DNA of 35,938 bases from Candidatus Heimdallarchaeota archaeon LC_2 (GTDB lineage Archaea; Asgardarchaeota; Heimdallarchaeia; Heimdallarchaeales; Kariarchaeaceae): contig MDVR01000175.1 of NCBI GenBank assembly GCA_001940725.1, forward strand, positions 1 to 35,938. Direction: 5' to 3'. Under the pieces are notes generated by a model, which saw only the letters and a list, made by a program, of their open reading frames with translations, did no database searches and was not told the origin of the DNA. How positions within the stretch are numbered: position 1 is the stretch's first letter; each line of letters starts with the position of its first letter. Made by a program: the position numbers and the translations under genes. Below, piece by piece: positions 32,954 to 35,938 of the stretch.

Positions 32954-34285
32954 TTATTCATTTTTAGAAGGTTTCTCCGGGCCATTATTTGTAAAAGGAT
33001 ATTCCAGTTGTACTTTTGAAATCCTGTTTCCATCCATTTCCAAGATCGTAAATTGATAATTATTGAAAACCAATTTAGATCCTTCCTCTGGTAAATCATC
33101 CAGATGTTCTAGAATGAACCCAGCCAGTGTTACAACATCATCAAGGATTAAATCAAAATCAAATGAAGAATTAAATTGATCTAATTGTATATCGGCATTC
33201 ACTAAGTAAGTGTTTTCATCAATTAATTCGATAAGAGTAGTTGTTTCTTCATCAAATTCATCATCTATCTCACCAACAATTTCTTCAATTACATCTTCAA
33301 TGGTTACTAATCCTTCAACAGAGCCATATTCATCAACAATTATTGCAATTTGTGACCGTTTTGTCTGCATATTCTTTAACAATGCATCCAAGTTCATCCC
33401 TTCGTGTACAATGGCTACTTTTCTTAGTATTGAATCAACAACAAAATTTTTGTCTTCAATATCAACAGTAATTACATCTTTAATATGCACAAAACCCAGA
33501 ATGTTATCTAAATCACCTTCATAAACAGGAAAACGAGAATAGCCAGTTTTTCTTGCTTTCTGGATCATTTGTTGGATATTCACATTTTTAGGAAACGATT
33601 CAATTTTGTAACGTGGTGTCAATATTTCTTTAACTGTCGTGTCCCCAAAATCGAATATTCTCTCAATCATCAGATGTTCGGATTCATCTATTTCACCTTT
33701 AGCTTTACTTTGGGCAATAATCATTTTTAATTCTTCTTCAGAATAGGCTTCTTGAACATCCGTTTGTTCAGGGTTGAATCTTAATGTTTTCAGAAGCAAA
33801 TATGTAACTTTATGATATGATTTTGCAAAAGGGTTTACTAATTTGGCATAATAATAAGTTGGAATTGCTAAATTAAGTACAATAGAATCAACTCGAGGTC
33901 TTGAAATCATTTTAGGAGCCATTTTACCTACAATGGAATACAGACTTATCATTAAGAAAAATGCAAATATAAGGGCTAAAGTCGGTGAAATTGAATTATC
34001 AAATCTTATTACATCTAATAAATCTTCAATTAATTCAATAAAGAAAGTAACACCAAACCAACCTAGAGTTAATGCAGAAAAGGTTATACCAATTTGAAGA
34101 CTTGAGATGTATAAATTTAAATCTTTAAATATTAAATTCAATTTTTTTTCTCTTCGACCACCGTTATTTTCGAATTTAGTTATTTTTGGCAGGGGAAATC
34201 TCAATAAAGAAAATTCTGCTGTGACAAAAAATCCATTGAGGATTACAAATAAAATTAATAGAATGAGTACTAGGAAGTCTACCAT
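32954..34285 (-). CDS. CorC/HlyC (CNNM-type) membrane protein with CBS domains
   Basis: 443 residues: a DUF21/CNNM membrane domain (about 1-180, opening MVDFLVLILLILFVILNGFF, with FVTAEFSLLRF), a pair of CBS domains (about 195-320, TPRYKIESFPKNVNIQQMIQ and GFVHIKDV ... DEYGSVEGLVTIEDVIEEIVGEI), and a C-terminal CorC_HlyC domain (about 335-425). The family moves or senses divalent cations such as magnesium. All parts are present at normal length. ATG at 34285. It is a single gene, co-directional with a small membrane-protein gene 214 bp upstream. Confidence 0.92.
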   Translation of the reverse strand: MVDFLVLILLILFVILNGFFVTAEFSLLRFPLPKITKFENNGGRREKKLNLIFKDLNLYISSLQIGITFSALTLGWFGVTFFIELIEDLLDVIRFDNSISPTLALIFAFFLMISLYSIVGKMAPKMISRPRVDSIVLNLAIPTYYYAKLVNPFAKSYHKVTYLLLKTLRFNPEQTDVQEAYSEEELKMIIAQSKAKGEIDESEHLMIERIFDFGDTTVKEILTPRYKIESFPKNVNIQQMIQKARKTGYSRFPVYEGDLDNILGFVHIKDVITVDIEDKNFVVDSILRKVAIVHEGMNLDALLKNMQTKRSQIAIIVDEYGSVEGLVTIEDVIEEIVGEIDDEFDEETTTLIELIDENTYLVNADIQLDQFNSSFDFDLILDDVVTLAGFILEHLDDLPEEGSKLVFNNYQFTILEMDGNRISKVQLEYPFTNNGPEKPSKNE

Positions 34286-34499
34286 TAAGGTTTGATTTAC
34301 TCCAGAGATTGAAACTCCATATTGATTACCGTATTAATTACTCAAAAATATTGTTCATATAGTACATCAATTTTGAATAAAACACCAAAGTTTCACAGAA
34401 GAAAATAGCAAAATAAGAATTTTTCATTTCGTAAAAAATCAAAGTTTGTAAAATAGAAACAATTTCCGAAATTGATGTCATAAACTAAGAGATTAACAC

Positions 34500-34676
34500 T
34501 TAGATTTCATCATTCTCATATAATTTTGTTAGCGAAAGCAATTGATCTCTTTTCTCATCATTTTCTCTAAGAACTTTTCTCCCACATTTAATACTGAGAA
34601 CCACAAGTAATATTGGAATGCCAATTATAATGAATAACAGGATTTGACGAAACATGGAAAAGTATTCGACATACAT
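34500..34676 (-). CDS. Small single-span membrane protein (58 residues)
   Basis: From the ATG at 34676 the frame gives MYVEYFSMFRQ, a strong hydrophobic helix (ILLFIIIGIPILLVVLSI, 12-29), then a basic and acidic tail (KCGRKVLRENDEKRDQLL) ending TAA at 34500. The charge pattern suggests a cytoplasmic C-terminus. The open frame continues upstream of the ATG for about 22 codons (including VEGIDDPIVQTNYT) without any ATG, GTG or TTG. The intact protein may therefore once have been longer, with an outside N-terminal part, or a start has been lost. No homologue is recognised. Confidence 0.5.
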   Translation of the reverse strand: MYVEYFSMFRQILLFIIIGIPILLVVLSIKCGRKVLRENDEKRDQLLSLTKLYENDEI

Positions 34677-34950
34677 TTTGTTTATACTGATTGTGTAATT
34701 AGTTTGAACGATTGGATCATCTATTCCTTCAACCGGGACCCATCTATATAGCTAAATTGGAACATATATGTCCTATTAAATTCGCAGATTTGAACCTCCT
34801 AAGATTCCAGGAATCAAGTCAAACATTACAGAAACATGTATACGAGGCCAAATTGAACATTTGCGAATAAAATAAATAAATTCGATTTTCAATTTCAATA
34901 CGGCACTTGTTATGGAATAAGTAAATATTGACTCTATTTTTATGTAATTT
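34677..34950. other. Intergenic region with palindromes before the GMC operon
   Basis: No RNA gene or convincing coding region is visible. Two palindromes are present: ACATATATGT (34762-34771), within GGAACATATATGTCC, and GATTCC-A-GGAATC (34803-34815). On the minus strand, TTAGGAGG (about 34796-34803) resembles an SD but is not followed by a start codon in a useful frame. Together with the open but startless frame of the small membrane gene, this could be the worn 5' end of a longer minus-strand gene. The interval 34286-34499 holds nothing I can identify. Confidence 0.4.
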
Positions 34951-35445
34951 ATGAAACTTGAAATGGATTATAATAAATTGAATTTTCTAAAAAAGAAAGA
35001 AATATCTAAAGTGCTTGTTATTGGAGATACTCTATTAGGGGTACCTGAAGAAGAATTAGGTGAAGATTACGTTTATGAATTAGATAGAATAATAACATCG
35101 TTGGATGATTTTCTTTACAAAGATATTCATACCTTAATTTGGTTAATCAACTCACGATTGGCAGGTTTAATGATTGGCAGGAGTTTCAAACCTTTCAAGA
35201 AGATGTCCCCTGCTAAGCGAGAGAGTTACATGGAAAAATATATGAAAAGTAGAATTCCGATTTTTCGAACAATGTATAGTACTTTGAGAGCACTAACTTC
35301 ATGGGCATATTACACATCAGTTCAAGGAGAAGAAGATGTGAATTTCCCTGGTCCAACAATTGGGCGAGAACATGAATTACCGACATTAGTGTATGGAAAA
35401 GAACCTTTAGATCCTAAATCTTATTTAGAAGGTGAGTATCCATGA
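34951..35445 (+). CDS. Small subunit associated with a GMC oxidoreductase (gluconate 2-dehydrogenase subunit 3-like)
   Basis: A 164-residue helical protein. The stretch FKPFKKMSPAKRESYMEKYM ... IPIFRTMYSTLRALTSWAYYT resembles the gluconate-2-dehydrogenase subunit 3 / fatty-alcohol-oxidase N-terminal pattern (S-xx-RE-xx-x-W/K-S ... lf-xx-lk-xl-xx-yY). It has no signal peptide or cofactor motif that I can see. It overlaps the next gene by 4 bp (ATGA), so the two are translationally coupled and very likely form a complex. ATG at 34951; no clear SD. Confidence 0.7.
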   Translation: MKLEMDYNKLNFLKKKEISKVLVIGDTLLGVPEEELGEDYVYELDRIITSLDDFLYKDIHTLIWLINSRLAGLMIGRSFKPFKKMSPAKRESYMEKYMKSRIPIFRTMYSTLRALTSWAYYTSVQGEEDVNFPGPTIGREHELPTLVYGKEPLDPKSYLEGEYP

Positions 35446-35938
35446 TAGTACAGCCTTTTGAATATAAGGGCGAGACATCTTTAGAGACTGACATATTGAT
35501 AATTGGATCAGGATGTGGTGGAGCTATTGCTGCAGCTAAATTTAGTACAAAGGGTTATAGAGTTATTCTTGTAGAGGAAGGACCTTATGTAACTCAAAAG
35601 GATTTTAATCAAAATAGTCGTCAGTTAGTTCCGAGAATGTACAGAAGAGGAGGAGGACTTGCCACAGATGATATGTCTATTCGTATTTTACAAGGAAGTA
35701 CTTTTGGAGGGAGTACAACAATTAATTGGATGACCTGTTTGAGAACACCTGATTTCGTCTTAGACCAGTGGGCTGATCAGTTTGGGTTGTCTGATTACAG
35801 TGCTAGTTCATTGAAGCCATATTTTGAAGAAGTGGAAAAGAGGTTAAGTGTACACAAAATTAAAGAAACAGATCATAGTAGACATAATAGAATCATTTTG
35901 GATGGAACCAAAAAACTTGGAATACATGGTGAAGCTTC
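35442..35938 (+). CDS. GMC-family FAD oxidoreductase, partial at right edge
   Basis: About 165 codons are visible from the ATG at 35442 (overlapping the previous stop as ATGA). The FAD-binding motif is DILIIGSGCGGAIAAAKFS, followed by GYRVILVEEGPY and the GMC signature-like GSTFGGSTTINWMTCLRTP and DQWADQFGL. These blocks resemble long-chain fatty alcohol oxidase/dehydrogenase-type GMC enzymes rather than glucose oxidase. It would oxidise an alcohol to an aldehyde with FAD. The C-terminal half with the active-site His lies outside the window. Confidence 0.85.
   Translation, partial: MIVQPFEYKGETSLETDILIIGSGCGGAIAAAKFSTKGYRVILVEEGPYVTQKDFNQNSRQLVPRMYRRGGGLATDDMSIRILQGSTFGGSTTINWMTCLRTPDFVLDQWADQFGLSDYSASSLKPYFEEVEKRLSVHKIKETDHSRHNRIILDGTKKLGIHGEA

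Noticed and set aside
33210..33524. 104-codon Ser-rich plus-strand open frame
   Set aside because: It is antisense to the CBS region of the CorC-type gene; the Ser/Ile-rich composition is that of a complementary-strand shadow.
34783..34806. Minus-strand GGTTCAAATC resembling a tRNA T-loop
   Set aside because: The bases flanking the loop do not pair as a T-stem and no cloverleaf is possible.

Overview
The window is AT-rich, gene-dense chromosomal DNA from an archaeon. The evidence is an archaeal/eukaryotic-type tryptophanyl-tRNA synthetase, a ModE-like single-domain regulator, archaeal-style Shine-Dalgarno sites (GGAGG, GGTGAT) and TATA-like boxes close to start codons, and frequent TTG and GTG starts. 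A surface protein carries a beta-sandwich module of a kind I associate with Asgard (Heimdall-, Loki-like) cell-surface proteins. I therefore favour an Asgard archaeon of the Heimdall side, but no marker here proves it. No rRNA, tRNA or CRISPR array was found.

Layout. Positions 1-1084 hold a 524-bp tandem repeat, either an assembly artefact or a real duplication, that leads into a 5'-truncated thiamine-diphosphate enzyme (HACL2/ILVBL type, to 1599). A UbiD-family decarboxylase follows (1703-3010). Next on the minus strand are a SWIM zinc-finger protein with an unusual HAD-family protein, and the run icmF - meaB - PLP-homeostasis protein (9354 down to 4218). An uncertain 102-codon ORF and a glycosylasparaginase-type Ntn hydrolase come next. 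Then trpS and pccB (plus), crotonase (minus), 3-hydroxybutyryl-CoA dehydrogenase and a DUF4177-like protein (plus), an amidohydrolase and a ketopantoate-reductase-family protein (minus), an ABC exporter (plus) and a RNPNYFGE-motif membrane protein (minus). Positions 21345-25910 carry a membrane-anchored BMP-family binding protein and an ABC-2 export operon (ATPase plus two permeases), with a decayed third permease fragment on the far side of the BMP gene. An IS5-like element (25929-27013) sits directly upstream of the ATPase. Beyond it lie a MoaD/ThiS-like protein, a medium-chain dehydrogenase, a propionyl-CoA-synthetase-like enzyme, a ModE-like regulator convergent with a second MoaD-like protein, an AlkD-like repair protein, a CorC/CNNM-type membrane protein, a 58-residue membrane protein, and a small subunit plus GMC oxidoreductase that runs off the right edge.

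How the genes fit together. Much of the window handles short and branched acyl-CoA: acid activation (28932), propionyl-CoA carboxylation (12374), isobutyryl-/butyryl-CoA isomerisation by IcmF with a G-protein chaperone (5920, 4896), crotonyl-CoA hydration and 3-hydroxybutyryl-CoA oxidation (13962, 14941), possible 2-hydroxyacyl-CoA cleavage (664) and alcohol oxidation (35442). The IcmF residues matching the known selectivity positions are Phe606 and Gln792, which point to isobutyryl-CoA rather than methylmalonyl-CoA.

Most notable: two MoaD/ThiS-like paralogues whose Gly-Gly lies at the same internal position (84-85) followed by tails, which suggests processed ubiquitin-like or sulfur-carrier proteins; the BMP gene, which appears to start with AUU; and an IS insertion between a probable TATA box and the ABC operon it served.
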